Part shown: positions 24,650 through 34,528 of the stretch, piece after piece
Layout: the number at the start of each line of letters is the position of its first letter
Numbering within the stretch: position 1 is the stretch's first letter
NCBI RefSeq assembly: GCF_011405655.1
Contig: NZ_AP022829.1
Span: forward strand, 915,001 to 979,000
DNA from: Adlercreutzia hattorii
GTDB taxonomy: Bacteria > Actinomycetota > Coriobacteriia > Coriobacteriales > Eggerthellaceae
Reading direction: 5' to 3'
DNA: 64,000 nucleotides
Notes under the pieces: generated by a model
The model's input: the letters and a program-made list of their open reading frames with translations, nothing else
What the model was told of the DNA's origin: nothing
Databases searched by the model: none
Made by a program: the position numbers and the translations under genes

Positions 24650-24679
24650 AAACTTGAGTGAAAAAAACTCAAGTTTTTC
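24650..24679 (+). terminator. Terminator after the response regulator
   Basis: A stem AAACTTGAGT / ACTCAAGTTT (24650-24659, 24667-24676) with an A-rich loop ends in a run of five T. It separates the two-component operon from groESL. Confidence 0.88.
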
Positions 24680-24690
24680 TCCGTCCCCTC

Positions 24691-24718
24691 TTGCATTCCT
24701 TCCCGTAGCTGTTATGAT
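24691..24718 (+). promoter_or_regulatory. groESL promoter
   Basis: TTGCAT (24691-24696) and TATGAT (24713-24718) are separated by 16 bases, a good vegetative-type promoter. The start point would fall within or next to the CIRCE element. Confidence 0.65.
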
Positions 24719-24728
24719 GCGTAACTGT

Positions 24729-24755
24729 TTAGCACTCGTTGCTACCGAGTGCTAG
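24729..24755 (+). promoter_or_regulatory. CIRCE operator (HrcA binding site)
   Basis: TTAGCACTC-N9-GAGTGCTAG matches the CIRCE consensus with one change in the last base. HrcA represses groESL from this site and releases under heat or folding stress. hrcA itself is not in the window. Confidence 0.95.
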
Positions 24756-24830
24756 CACTTAACCTAACCGAGTGGTTAAATTGGAAGTTGCGCGAAGGCG
24801 CTACAACAACCATTGAAAGGACGGCAAGCT

Positions 24831-25118
24831 ATGAATTTGAAGCCTCTGGGCGACCGCGTCATCCTGAAGCAGGACGAGGCCGAGGTTACCACCGCGTCCG
24901 GCCTGTTCCTGGCCTCCGATGCCAAGGAGAAGCCCCAGACCGGTACCATCATCGCCGTGGGCGAGGGCAAGATGGACAAGGACGGCAAGCTGCTTCCTAT
25001 GCCTGTTAAGGTCGGCGACAAGGTCATCTACGGCAAGTTCGGCGGCACTGAGGTGACGCTGGACGGCGAGAACGTGCTGATTCTGCGCGCCGACGACATT
25101 TACGCCGTAGTTGAATAA
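24831..25118 (+). CDS. groES: GroES co-chaperonin
   Basis: This is the 10-kDa lid of the GroEL folding chamber (95 residues). It starts MNLKPLGDRVILK and has the mobile-loop region (ASGLFLASDAKEKPQ) and the conserved GDKVIYGKFGGTEV. The ATG at 24831 follows GAAAGGAC; an in-frame ATG 18 bases upstream lacks similarity. It forms an operon with groEL 49 bases downstream, under CIRCE control. Confidence 0.97.
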   Translation: MNLKPLGDRVILKQDEAEVTTASGLFLASDAKEKPQTGTIIAVGEGKMDKDGKLLPMPVKVGDKVIYGKFGGTEVTLDGENVLILRADDIYAVVE

Positions 25119-25152
25119 CTGAGAAGATAAACCGAGAAGATAGATCCACTGA

Positions 25153-26802
<1,650 letters not shown>

Positions 26803-26857
26803 GCCCAAGCAGGAAAAACTTGCGCGCGGCCTAACCGCGTAACCTACTAACTCGCAG

Positions 26858-26890
26858 AAGGGCGCCTCATCAGGGGCGCCCTTCCTGTTG
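26858..26890 (+). terminator. groESL terminator
   Basis: A 9-base stem AAGGGCGCC / GGCGCCCTT (26858-26866, 26875-26883) is followed by CCTGTTG, 55 bases after the groEL stop. Confidence 0.85.
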
Positions 26891-26919
26891 CGCGCGAACA
26901 TTTTCGCCCATTACTTGTA

Positions 26920-27049
26920 AATTGTGCTTTTTTGGAACACTTGACTTGGAAAATGTGCTTATTTGTTTTCGGAAAACCCCCATTTTGACCTGGTAAAACT
27001 CAAGAAATACCAGGTCAAACCCCTATTCAAAAAAGCACATTTTCCAAGT
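26920..27049. repeat. AT-rich nested palindrome between groEL and xpt
   Basis: The outer arms 26944-26965 and 27028-27049 match in 21 of 22 bases (ACTTGGAAAATGTGCTTATTTG and its near-complement). Inside lies a perfect 12-base stem TTTGACCTGGTA / TACCAGGTCAAA. A third, degenerate copy of the outer arm stands as a direct repeat at 26924-26943. The segment is far richer in A/T than its surroundings, has no ORF and does not match a purine riboswitch. It fills the 372-bp gap 26803-27174 together with the groEL terminator. Confidence 0.75.
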
Positions 27050-27174
27050 TCTCAACCGCCAATTTCCCGTCCGCTCTATTTCATGGGCGTTTTCGGCAGT
27101 CGTTCCCAAGAGGGGCGCGATCTCCTAAGATAGTGCGATACGCGAAAATGGCCCCGAAGCCCAAGGAGGTTTCT

Positions 27175-27753
27175 GTGGAATTGTTGGAAGAGCGCATTCG
27201 CCGCGATGGCGTGGTGAAGGCGGGCGGTGTGCTGAAGGTGGACGCCTTCTTGAACCACCAGATGGACATTGAGCTGTTCTCCCAGATGGCCGAGGAATGG
27301 AAGCGGCTTTTCGCGGGCAAGCCCATTAACAAGATCCTCACCATCGAGGCCTCGGGCATCGGCATCGCCGCCGTGGTGGCGCATCATTTCGGCGTGCCCG
27401 TGGTGTTCGCGAAGAAGACCCAGTCCATCAACCTGGATGGCACGATGTATTCCACGCGCATCCAGTCCTTCACCCACAACCGCATCTACGACGTCATCGT
27501 CTCCACCCGTTTTCTCGGGCCCGACGACCATGTGCTCATCATCGACGACTTCCTCGCCAACGGCTGCGCCCTACGCGGCCTGCTCGAGATCTGCGAGAGT
27601 GCCGGGGCCACTGTGGAGGGCATCGGCATCGCCATTGAGAAAGGTTTCCAGCCCGGTGGCGACGAGCTGCGCGAGGCAGGTTACGACCTGCAGTCGCTCG
27701 CCATCGTCGAGGCCATGGATCCCGCTACCGGCGCCATCGAGTTCCGCTCATGA
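27175..27753 (+). CDS. xpt: Xanthine phosphoribosyltransferase
   Basis: This salvages xanthine to XMP using PRPP in the cytoplasm. The 192-residue product has the family length, the PRPP-binding [14 protein letters not shown] and the [11 protein letters not shown] segment of Xpt. GTG 27175 follows AAGGAGG; the upstream frame from 27133 is not similar. It overlaps the purine permease gene by four bases (ATGA), giving a xanthine uptake-and-salvage unit. No purine riboswitch is visible upstream. Confidence 0.95.
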   Translation: MELLEERIRRDGVVKAGGVLKVDAFLNHQMDIELFSQMAEEWKRLFAGKPINKILTIEASGIGIAAVVAHHFGVPVVFAKKTQSINLDGTMYSTRIQSFTHNRIYDVIVSTRFLGPDDHVLIIDDFLANGCALRGLLEICESAGATVEGIGIAIEKGFQPGGDELREAGYDLQSLAIVEAMDPATGAIEFRS

Positions 27754-29165
27754 GCCGCAAGAGAAACGTGGAAAGCGAGGGCGGCGTGGTTTTCATCGAC
27801 CCGAAGATGAAGGCGCTCTCGTCCCTTGATGGCGAGATCGGCTGGCTTGCGGCCTTCCCCTACGGCCTGCAGCACGTGCTGGCCATGTTCGTGGCGAACC
27901 TCGCGCCCATCGCGATCATTGCGGCAGCGGCCGGCCTTCCCGAAGATTTGCGGGCCACGCTCATTCAGAACGCCATGTTCATCGCCGGCATCGGCACCTT
28001 CGTGCAGCTGTTCCCGCTGTGGCGGGTGGGCAGCGGGCTTCCCATCGTCATGGGCATCAGCTTCACCTTCGTCTCCGTGGCCTGCACCATTGCGGCGACC
28101 CAGGGCTACGGGGCGCTCGTGGGAGCGGTCATCGTGGGCGGCCTCATCGAGGGGCTGCTGGGTTTGTTCGCCCGCTGGTGGCGGCGTATCATCACACCCA
28201 TCGTGGCGGCCGTGGTGGTGACCTCTATCGGGTTCTCGCTGCTCGGCGTGGGGGCGGCCTCCTTCGGCGGCGGCTCCGGCGCGGAGGATTTCGGCAGCGC
28301 CACGAACCTCATCCTCGGCACCGTCTCGCTTCTGGCGTGCCTTGTGTTCCAGGGCCTCGCCAAGGGCGCCACTAAACAGCTTTCGGTGCTCTTCGGCCTT
28401 GTCGTGGGGTATCTGGTGGCCATTCCGCTGGGCAAAGTGGACTTCTCCGGCTTCGCTTCGGCGCAGCTCTTCTCGCTGCCGGGCGTGCTGCCTGTGACGC
28501 CGGAGTTCAACCTCGGCGCCATCATCACCGTCACGCTCATCTTCCTCGTCTCCGCCACCGAGACCGTGGGCGACTGCTCGGCGCTCACGGCCGCCGCGCT
28601 GCGCCGCAACCCCACGGACAAGGAGCTCTCCGGCGCCGTGACGGCCGATGGCCTCGTTAGCTCGCTCGCCGGCGTGTTCGGCTGCTCGCCGGTCACCTCG
28701 TTCTCGCAGAACGTCGGCCTCATCGCCATGACCGGCGTGGTGAACCGTCGCGCCATCGCCACGGGAGCGGTCGTGCTCGTGCTCGCCGGCTTCGTGCCCG
28801 TGGTGAGCCTCGTGTTCGCATCGCTGCCCGAGGCGGTGCTCGGCGGCTGCACCATCATGATGTTCGGCAACATCATCGTCAGCGGCTTCCAGATGATCGC
28901 CAATGCCGGCTTCTCCCAGCGCAACATCACCATCGCCGCGCTGTCGCTGGCCGTCGGCATCGGGTTTACGCAGATGGGCGACATCTTCGCCATCTTCCCG
29001 GAGCTCGTGCAGAGCGTCTTTGCCGACAACTGCGTGGCCGTGGTCTTCGTCGTGGCCATTCTGGCGAGCTTGCTTTTGCCCAAAGATCAGAAGGTGGAGG
29101 GCCCGCTGATCGTGGAGGAGGGCAACGATTCGGTGGATATCGCCACAGACGCGTTAGAATCTTAG
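27750..29165 (+). CDS. Nucleobase:cation symporter-2 family xanthine/uracil permease
   Basis: The 471-residue membrane protein has about 12-14 helices and NCS2 features: the N-terminal [13 protein letters not shown], the [19 protein letters not shown] segment and the core [17 protein letters not shown]. Coupling to xpt by a four-base overlap points to xanthine as substrate (PbuX-like). The C terminus is a polar acidic tail. Confidence 0.93.
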   Translation: MSRKRNVESEGGVVFIDPKMKALSSLDGEIGWLAAFPYGLQHVLAMFVANLAPIAIIAAAAGLPEDLRATLIQNAMFIAGIGTFVQLFPLWRVGSGLPIVMGISFTFVSVACTIAATQGYGALVGAVIVGGLIEGLLGLFARWWRRIITPIVAAVVVTSIGFSLLGVGAASFGGGSGAEDFGSATNLILGTVSLLACLVFQGLAKGATKQLSVLFGLVVGYLVAIPLGKVDFSGFASAQLFSLPGVLPVTPEFNLGAIITVTLIFLVSATETVGDCSALTAAALRRNPTDKELSGAVTADGLVSSLAGVFGCSPVTSFSQNVGLIAMTGVVNRRAIATGAVVLVLAGFVPVVSLVFASLPEAVLGGCTIMMFGNIIVSGFQMIANAGFSQRNITIAALSLAVGIGFTQMGDIFAIFPELVQSVFADNCVAVVFVVAILASLLLPKDQKVEGPLIVEEGNDSVDIATDALES

Positions 29166-29169
29166 ATCC

Positions 29170-30132
29170 ATGGAAACCATCGCGCACATAGCCGAACACG
29201 TGCTGGAGCATTCTCTGGCCGACACCCTGTACCTCATCCCGTTTCTGTTCGTCACCTACCTGGCCATGGAGTGGCTCGAGCACAAGACCGGCGGCAAGAC
29301 CCAGGAGGCCATCCGCCACGCCGGTGCGGCCGGGCCCATCGTCGGCGCGTTTCTGGGCGTGGTGCCCCAGTGCGGCTTCTCGGCCGTGGCGGCCACGCTG
29401 TACGCGGGGCGCGTGATCACGCTGGGGACGCTCTTTGCCGTGTTTCTCTCCACCTCCGACGAGATGCTGCCCATCTTCCTGGCCGAGGCGGTGCCCGGCA
29501 ATACCATCTTGTCCATCATGGGGGCGAAGGTAGTCATCGGCATGGTCATGGGCTTCATCGTGGATGCCGTGCTGCGCCTGGCGCGCCGCGACAAGGAGCG
29601 CCTGCGCATCCATGAGCTGTGCGAGCAGGACCAGTGCGGCTGCAACCACGACTGCCATACCTGCGAGCAGGCTCCCGAACGCGCCTACGAGCACCACGAC
29701 GACGTGGAGCACACCCACGAGCACGGGCACGGTTGGAAGGGCATCCTGAAGAGCGCCACGAAGCACACGGTGCAGGTGACGTTGTTCATCTTCCTCATCA
29801 CCATTGCGCTGAACGTCGTCCTGGAAACGGTGGGGGAGGACGCGCTCGCCCAGTTCCTCGGCGACAACCCGAATTTCTCGGTGTTCGCGACCGCGCTTGT
29901 GGGCCTCATTCCGAATTGCGCCGCCAGCGTGGTCATCGCCCAGCTGTACGTGGAGGGCGTGCTGGGGGCCGGCGCCATGCTGGCCGGGCTTCTGGTGAGC
30001 GCCGGCGTGGGACTGCTCGTGCTCGCCCGGGCCAACCGCCCCTGGAAGCAGAATGTCGCCATCATTGTCGTGCTGTATGCCACGGGCGTGTTCTGGGGCC
30101 TCATTTGCAACGGGCTGGGCGTCGTGTTCTAG
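29170..30132 (+). CDS. Putative manganese/metal exporter (DUF2899-like permease)
   Basis: The 320-residue protein has two homologous halves of membrane helices. Each carries a Pro-x-Cys motif: VVPQCGFSAVAATLYAGRVITLG in the first and LIPNCAASVVIAQLYVEGVL in the second. Between them lies a metal-ligand-rich cytoplasmic loop with Cys/His clusters (CGCNHDCHTC, EHHDDVEHTHEHGHGH-like). This layout matches proteins annotated as putative manganese transporters. It begins five bases after the permease stop and may share its transcript. Confidence 0.82.
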   Translation: METIAHIAEHVLEHSLADTLYLIPFLFVTYLAMEWLEHKTGGKTQEAIRHAGAAGPIVGAFLGVVPQCGFSAVAATLYAGRVITLGTLFAVFLSTSDEMLPIFLAEAVPGNTILSIMGAKVVIGMVMGFIVDAVLRLARRDKERLRIHELCEQDQCGCNHDCHTCEQAPERAYEHHDDVEHTHEHGHGWKGILKSATKHTVQVTLFIFLITIALNVVLETVGEDALAQFLGDNPNFSVFATALVGLIPNCAASVVIAQLYVEGVLGAGAMLAGLLVSAGVGLLVLARANRPWKQNVAIIVVLYATGVFWGLICNGLGVVF

Positions 30133-30309
30133 CGATCCCGTTGACGTCCGCTCGGCGGGGCCGTGCTGCGCCGGGGATCGCGAAGTGGTTTTCGGCCTCG
30201 TTGCCGTTTTGTTAAATCTGACGGCCCGTCAAAATTGTCCTTGCGCCGCCTTCTCGTTAGTACTACGCTCGCAACGTTAACTTTTCTGGTCATCAATGGG
30301 AAGAAGGCG

Positions 30310-31020
30310 ATGGGGTTGGCAGGCCGCGGCGAAGTCATCGAGCGACTTCTTGCCGCCCATGAGGCATGGTTCGACATCGATCGCGACCACCGTTTTGCCG
30401 GACGCACCTTCCCAGGTTACGCCGAGTTCCATTCCTGCGCCTCCCAGTACGTGCTCGTCAAGCGCGCGAAGCTGTGGGAGGCTGCCAGTCACGAGCACCT
30501 GTTCTTCTGGGACACGCCTCGTCTCACGGCTGCCGAGCTGGACGACCTGGTCGGCTGCATCACCGGCGAGGGGCTCTCCCTCGTGCAGCCCGCACCCGAT
30601 CATATGACGACCTATCTGTCGCTCGCCATCGTCGCCGACGCCGTGGACGATCTCGCGTGGGAGCGCGTGCGCCGCACCCGCTTCCGCAAGAACTTCTCGC
30701 TCGGCTGGCGGGGATGGGCCGATTTGCGCCTGGCGGTGGCCGACCTGTCGCGTGGGCGCGTGACGACCAATTCACAGGGAAAACCGCTGGGAAAAACGCT
30801 CCAGGCCAATGCGTTCATCGACGACGGCGCTGCTGTTTGCGCTGCTGGTTGCGGCGGCGCGCGCGATGCTGCGCGTAACACCGCGCGCGGCGCTGTCCGC
30901 GATGGGCATCGGCTTGACGCGTCCGCCCCAGCGTTTCCGGAAGGAAGGGAGGGCCGAGCCTGCGATGGCGCGCGCCCTCTCTTTGAGGCCCAGGGCGAGA
31001 AGAGAGGAAGTAAGCTATGA
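30310..31020 (+). CDS. Protein of unknown function upstream of cstA (DUF8052-like)
   Basis: The 236-residue product has a well-composed N-terminal domain (residues 1-165) with several aromatic/His patterns (HEAWFDIDRDHRF, YAEFHSCASQYV, HEHLFFWDT) and no membrane helix. I think it belongs to a conserved family seen next to transporters, but cannot name a function. ATG 30310 follows GGGAAGAAGG. From about 30810 the codon pattern switches: the +1 frame has much higher GC at third positions and encodes a hydrophobic stretch (ALLFALLVAAARAML), so a frameshift or frame overlap is possible. The stop overlaps cstA by four bases. Confidence 0.65.
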   Translation: MGLAGRGEVIERLLAAHEAWFDIDRDHRFAGRTFPGYAEFHSCASQYVLVKRAKLWEAASHEHLFFWDTPRLTAAELDDLVGCITGEGLSLVQPAPDHMTTYLSLAIVADAVDDLAWERVRRTRFRKNFSLGWRGWADLRLAVADLSRGRVTTNSQGKPLGKTLQANAFIDDGAAVCAAGCGGARDAARNTARGAVRDGHRLDASAPAFPEGREGRACDGARPLFEAQGEKRGSKL

Positions 31021-32768
31021 ATGCCCTGATCATCCTTTTGGTAGCCATCGCGGTTCTCGTGTGCGGCTACGTCTTCTACGGCGGCTGGCTCGCCAAGCAG
31101 TGGGGCATCGACCCCAACCGCCCCACGCCGGCCCACGAGTTCGAGGACGGCAAGGACTACGTGCCCGCCGCGCCCTACGTGGTGCTCGGCCACCATTTCT
31201 CGTCCATCGCCGGCGCCGGCCCCATCAACGGCCCCATCCAGGCGGCCATCTTCGGCTGGGTGCCGGTGCTTCTGTGGGTGCTCATCGGCGGCATCTTCTT
31301 CGGCGCCATGCACGATTTCGGCGCGCTGTTCGCCTCCATTCGCCACAAGGGGCAGACGCTCGCGACGGTCATTGCCGAGAACATCGACGACACGGCCAAG
31401 AAGCTGTTCTGCATCTTCTCGTACCTGACGCTCATTTTGGTGGTGGCCGCCTTCGCCTCCATCGTGGCGAGCACCTTTGCTGTGGCACCGGTGCCCACTG
31501 ACGACGCCGCCAAGGCCGTGGCAGTCGAGACGGGGAATTTGGCCAACATGCGCACGGCCATGATCTCGGTGCTGTTCATCGTGGTAGCCGTCATCTACGG
31601 CGTTATCACCCGTGGTCGCAAGATCCCCGCGGCCGCGAACATCGTCTCAGCTCTGGCCATCATCGTGGTCGTCGTGGCCCTCGGCTACAATCTGCCGGTG
31701 ATCGCGCTGGACAACACCACCTGGATGATCCTTGTGGGCCTGTATATCCTCGTGGCCTCCGTGGCCCCGGTGTGGATCCTTCTGCAGCCGCGCGACTACC
31801 TGTCGAGCTATCTGCTCTACGGCATGATCGCCCTGGCGCTTGTCGGTATCATCGGCGCCGGCGTCATGGGCAACGCCGCCTCGCTGGACATTCCCGCATT
31901 CACCGGCTTTTCCGCTGCGGCTGGCACATCCAAGGTGGCTGCCTCGGGCTTTCTGTTCCCGGCGCTGTTCATCACCATCGCCTGCGGCGCCATCTCCGGC
32001 TTCCACAGCCTCGTGGCCTCGGGCACTACCTCCAAGCAGCTCGACCGCGAGGCCGAGGCGCAGCCCATCGCCTACGGCGGCATGCTGCTCGAGTGCTTGG
32101 TGGCGGTCATCTCGCTGTGCGCGGTGGCCTTCGTGTTCTCGGGCTACATGGACGGCACCTACGCCTCGCCGACCCAGGTCTTCGCCGCGGGCCTCTCCCA
32201 GATGCTCGCCTGCGTGCCCGGGCTCGCCGGCGCGGAGTCGGTCGCCTACGCTCTGCTTGTCTTGGCGGTGTCGGTGTTCTGCCTGACCTCGCTCGACACC
32301 GCGACGCGCCTGGGCCGCTACATGTTCCAGGAGCTTTTCACGCCCCACGGCATGGAGGCAAGCGACCTTACCGGTTGGCGCGCGGTGCTCGTGAACCCCT
32401 GGGTCGCCACCATCATCACGGTGGTGCTCGGCGTGGGGCTGGGCATGACCGGCTACCAGCTCGTGTGGCCGCTGTTCGGCGCCGCCAACCAGCTGCTGGC
32501 CGCGCTCGGGTTGCTCGCTGTGTGCGCGTGGCTGGGTAACGCCGGCCGCAACAACAAGATGTTCTACTTCCCCATGGCGTTCATGATGGTGGTGACGCTG
32601 ACCTCGCTGGCGCTGACGGTGTGGGCCAAGATCGGCCTTCTGGCGGCCGGCACGATGGATGCCGCCACGGTGCTGCAGCTGGTCATCGGCGTGCTGCTCA
32701 TGGTGTTCGCCGTCATCTTGGCCGTCAAGGGCTGCAAGACCATCTTCGGAAAGAAGCGGGTCGCGTAG
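31017..32768 (+). CDS. cstA: Carbon starvation protein CstA-family transporter
   Basis: CstA-family proteins import pyruvate or peptides across the inner membrane. The 583-residue product has about 16 helices and the CstA signatures GHHFSSIAGAGPINGPIQA and GAMHDFGALF near the N terminus, and SGTTSKQLDRE in the middle. GAGAGGAAG precedes ATG 31017. The stop codon lies inside a 15-bp tandem repeat (32757-32813) that would add only in-frame copies of the same end. It may be translationally coupled to the preceding unknown gene. Confidence 0.92.
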   Translation: MNALIILLVAIAVLVCGYVFYGGWLAKQWGIDPNRPTPAHEFEDGKDYVPAAPYVVLGHHFSSIAGAGPINGPIQAAIFGWVPVLLWVLIGGIFFGAMHDFGALFASIRHKGQTLATVIAENIDDTAKKLFCIFSYLTLILVVAAFASIVASTFAVAPVPTDDAAKAVAVETGNLANMRTAMISVLFIVVAVIYGVITRGRKIPAAANIVSALAIIVVVVALGYNLPVIALDNTTWMILVGLYILVASVAPVWILLQPRDYLSSYLLYGMIALALVGIIGAGVMGNAASLDIPAFTGFSAAAGTSKVAASGFLFPALFITIACGAISGFHSLVASGTTSKQLDREAEAQPIAYGGMLLECLVAVISLCAVAFVFSGYMDGTYASPTQVFAAGLSQMLACVPGLAGAESVAYALLVLAVSVFCLTSLDTATRLGRYMFQELFTPHGMEASDLTGWRAVLVNPWVATIITVVLGVGLGMTGYQLVWPLFGAANQLLAALGLLAVCAWLGNAGRNNKMFYFPMAFMMVVTLTSLALTVWAKIGLLAAGTMDAATVLQLVIGVLLMVFAVILAVKGCKTIFGKKRVA

Positions 32769-32813
32769 AATCGGGTCGCGTAGAATCGGGTCGCGTAGAA
32801 TCGGGTCGCGTAG
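32757..32813. repeat. 15-bp tandem repeat across the cstA stop codon
   Basis: Unit CGGGTCGCGTAGAAT is repeated 3.8 times without mismatch. Each copy contains the cstA terminal codons GTC GCG TAG in frame, so the stop codon is present four times. Slippage expansion of the gene end is the simplest explanation. Confidence 0.95.
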
Positions 32814-32884
32814 CTGCAAGCATCCTGCTGCTGGTCTCTTCGCATTGCTGCCCCAGAACGGGCACCCGGGAATCCTGGGGGCTC

Positions 32885-33090
32885 GTTTCGGGGCATAATT
32901 TCGAGTTGTTAGACATAAGGGAGCGCGCTAACAGGTCTGTCGATCGGTTTGGCGACTGCGCATCTCGAGGCAACTGGGCAAAAGGCCAGGTCGCAACCTT
33001 GTCACTGCTCTGCAGCAGGATCATGCTACGGCGGAACGATCATTTTGCTCGACAGTGAGAGTCTAACAACTCGAAATTCTTGCCCGAAAC
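32885..33090. repeat. Inverted-repeat element 2 (REPIN/MITE-like)
   Basis: Terminal arms 32885-32914 and 33061-33090 are inverted copies matching in about 27 of 30 bases (outer GTTTCGGG, inner AATTTCGAGTTGTTAGAC). They enclose 146 bp without an ORF. The inner core is shared with element 1 at 13.55 kb and, more loosely, element 4 at 55.2 kb. It occupies most of the gap between cstA and the HD-domain gene. Confidence 0.78.
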
Positions 33091-33214
33091 AAGGACTTGG
33101 ATTGTTCGAGCACTAAAGTGGGCATAGGGAATTTTGTTTCGCACCCCATAGCGCAAGGGGGTGCATCCCCGTTATAGTGTCAGGAAGCGACAAGCAAGAC
33201 GAGAGGAGACGCCC

Positions 33215-33817
33215 ATGACCGCACTTTCCGCCGGCATGACCCGCGAGCAAGCGGCTGAACTGCTCGCTGCCCACAACAAGGATCCGTTCCATATCGAGCA
33301 CGGCGAGACCGTCGAGCAGACCATGCGCTACTTCGCCCGCGAGTACGATCCGGAAAACGAGGAGTTCTGGGGCATCGTGGGCCTTCTGCACGACTTGGAT
33401 TGGGAAGAGCACGACGACGAGCCGGAGAAGCACACGCTGTACGCCGCGCCGCTCATCGAGGAGGCGGGTGGTACGCCGGAGCTCATCCGCGCTATTCAGT
33501 CGCACACCTCCGACTACAACACCGATCTGCCCAAGCCGGAGCTTCAGATGGAGAAGATCCTGTTCGCCACCGAGGAGCTGACGGGCCTCATCGGGGCGGC
33601 CATCGTCATGCGGCCGAGCAAGTCGGTCATGGACTTCAACGTGAAGTCGCTCAAGAAGAAGTACAAGGACAAGCGCTTCGCCGCCGGCGTGAGCCGCGAG
33701 GTCATCGCCTCGGGCGCCGATATGCTCGGTTGGGAGCTGGACGAGCTGTTCGCCCGCACCATCGAGGCCATGCAGTCCTTCGCCCCCGACCGCGACACGT
33801 TCGTCGAGCCGGAGTAG
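33215..33817 (+). CDS. HD-domain hydrolase-like protein
   Basis: The 200-residue protein has an HD-type core: an N-terminal helix, FHIEHGETVEQTMRYFAREY, GIVGLLHDLDWEEH (His59-Asp60) and IRAIQSHTSDYN. Homologues are annotated as hydrolases or phosphohydrolases, with unknown substrate. ATG 33215 follows GAGAGGAG; an upstream in-frame start at 33161 lacks a ribosome site. It is a single-gene unit flanked by element 2 and a downstream hairpin. Confidence 0.82.
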   Translation: MTALSAGMTREQAAELLAAHNKDPFHIEHGETVEQTMRYFAREYDPENEEFWGIVGLLHDLDWEEHDDEPEKHTLYAAPLIEEAGGTPELIRAIQSHTSDYNTDLPKPELQMEKILFATEELTGLIGAAIVMRPSKSVMDFNVKSLKKKYKDKRFAAGVSREVIASGADMLGWELDELFARTIEAMQSFAPDRDTFVEPE

Positions 33818-33933
33818 GGGCCTTCTGAGGAAGGTCGTTGGCTTTCGCCGGACGCCTTCTATGGTAAAGAACAGGCGAGCCGCCGCGGCTACGGCGGGCC
33901 GCCTCGCAATGCTTTCGAATAATTGTGTTGTGG

Positions 33934-33967
33934 GGCCGCTTCCGCTGTCAGACGGGGGCGGCTTTTT
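33934..33967 (+). terminator. Terminator-like hairpin before uspA
   Basis: GGCCGCTTCCG pairs with CGGGGGCGGCT (with two G-U pairs) and is followed by TTTTTC. It lies 117 bases after the HD-gene stop and 130 before uspA; the intervening 33818-33933 has no recognisable feature. Confidence 0.65.
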
Positions 33968-34096
33968 CTATTGCAACAACTTTGCAAAGAATCGGTGGCG
34001 GCAGGCTGGCGGGTCTACAATGGAAAGCGGACTTGATTCGGTTACCTGTTGCCCGACGGGGTGCCGGGGCCGATGCGCGAAGCAGAAAGGATGCCC

Positions 34097-34528
34097 ATGT
34101 GGTGCAAGAAGATCCTCGTCGCCTATGACGGCAGTGCCCCCTCCCATCGAGCGCTGGAGGTGATGCGCGAGATTGCCGCCCAGAACCCGGCGGTAGAAGT
34201 GGTGCTCGTGCACGTCATGCGCCTGTTCTCGTCGGGCTCGGCCGCCGCCGGCATGGACACCGTCATGGTGGACGACGCCATGGCCATTCGCGAGGAGCTG
34301 GAGGCCATCGCCGCCGATATGGTGAACCCGACTGAGGTGCGCGTGCTCAAGGGCACGTCCCCGGCCGACCTCATCGTGAACTGCGCGAAGGAGGAGGGCT
34401 GCGACCTCATCATCATGGGCAGTCGCGGCCAAGGCGGCGTGAAGGGCTTTTTGGGTTCCGTGAGCTATGCCGTCACCAAGGAGTCGCCCATGACGGTGCT
34501 CATCGCGAAAGAAGGCGACTGCCGCTAA
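34097..34528 (+). CDS. Universal stress protein (UspA family)
   Basis: The 143-residue protein is a single Usp domain: N-terminal KKILVAYDGSAPSHRAL, and the ATP-binding pattern MGSRGQGGVKGFLGSVSYAVT followed by PMTVLIAK. Nucleotide-binding Usps act as stress-responsive signalling proteins. I chose the ATG at 34097, seven bases after AAAGG, rather than 34091. Its stop shares a base with the start of an MFS transporter gene, so the two are co-translated. Confidence 0.92.
   Translation: MWCKKILVAYDGSAPSHRALEVMREIAAQNPAVEVVLVHVMRLFSSGSAAAGMDTVMVDDAMAIREELEAIAADMVNPTEVRVLKGTSPADLIVNCAKEEGCDLIIMGSRGQGGVKGFLGSVSYAVTKESPMTVLIAKEGDCR

Noticed and set aside
26900-27174. Purine riboswitch upstream of xpt
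   Set aside because: The xpt-pbuX context is typical for one, but the conserved purine-riboswitch core is absent; the region is a nested palindrome.
30809-31501. Separate plus-strand gene overlapping cstA
   Set aside because: Its first part has good codon pattern but it runs 480 bases into the certain cstA gene in the wrong frame. I reported it as a possible frameshift instead.
32757-32813. Short CRISPR-like array
   Set aside because: Units are directly adjacent without spacers, only 15 bp long, and lie across a stop codon. No cas genes are present in the window.
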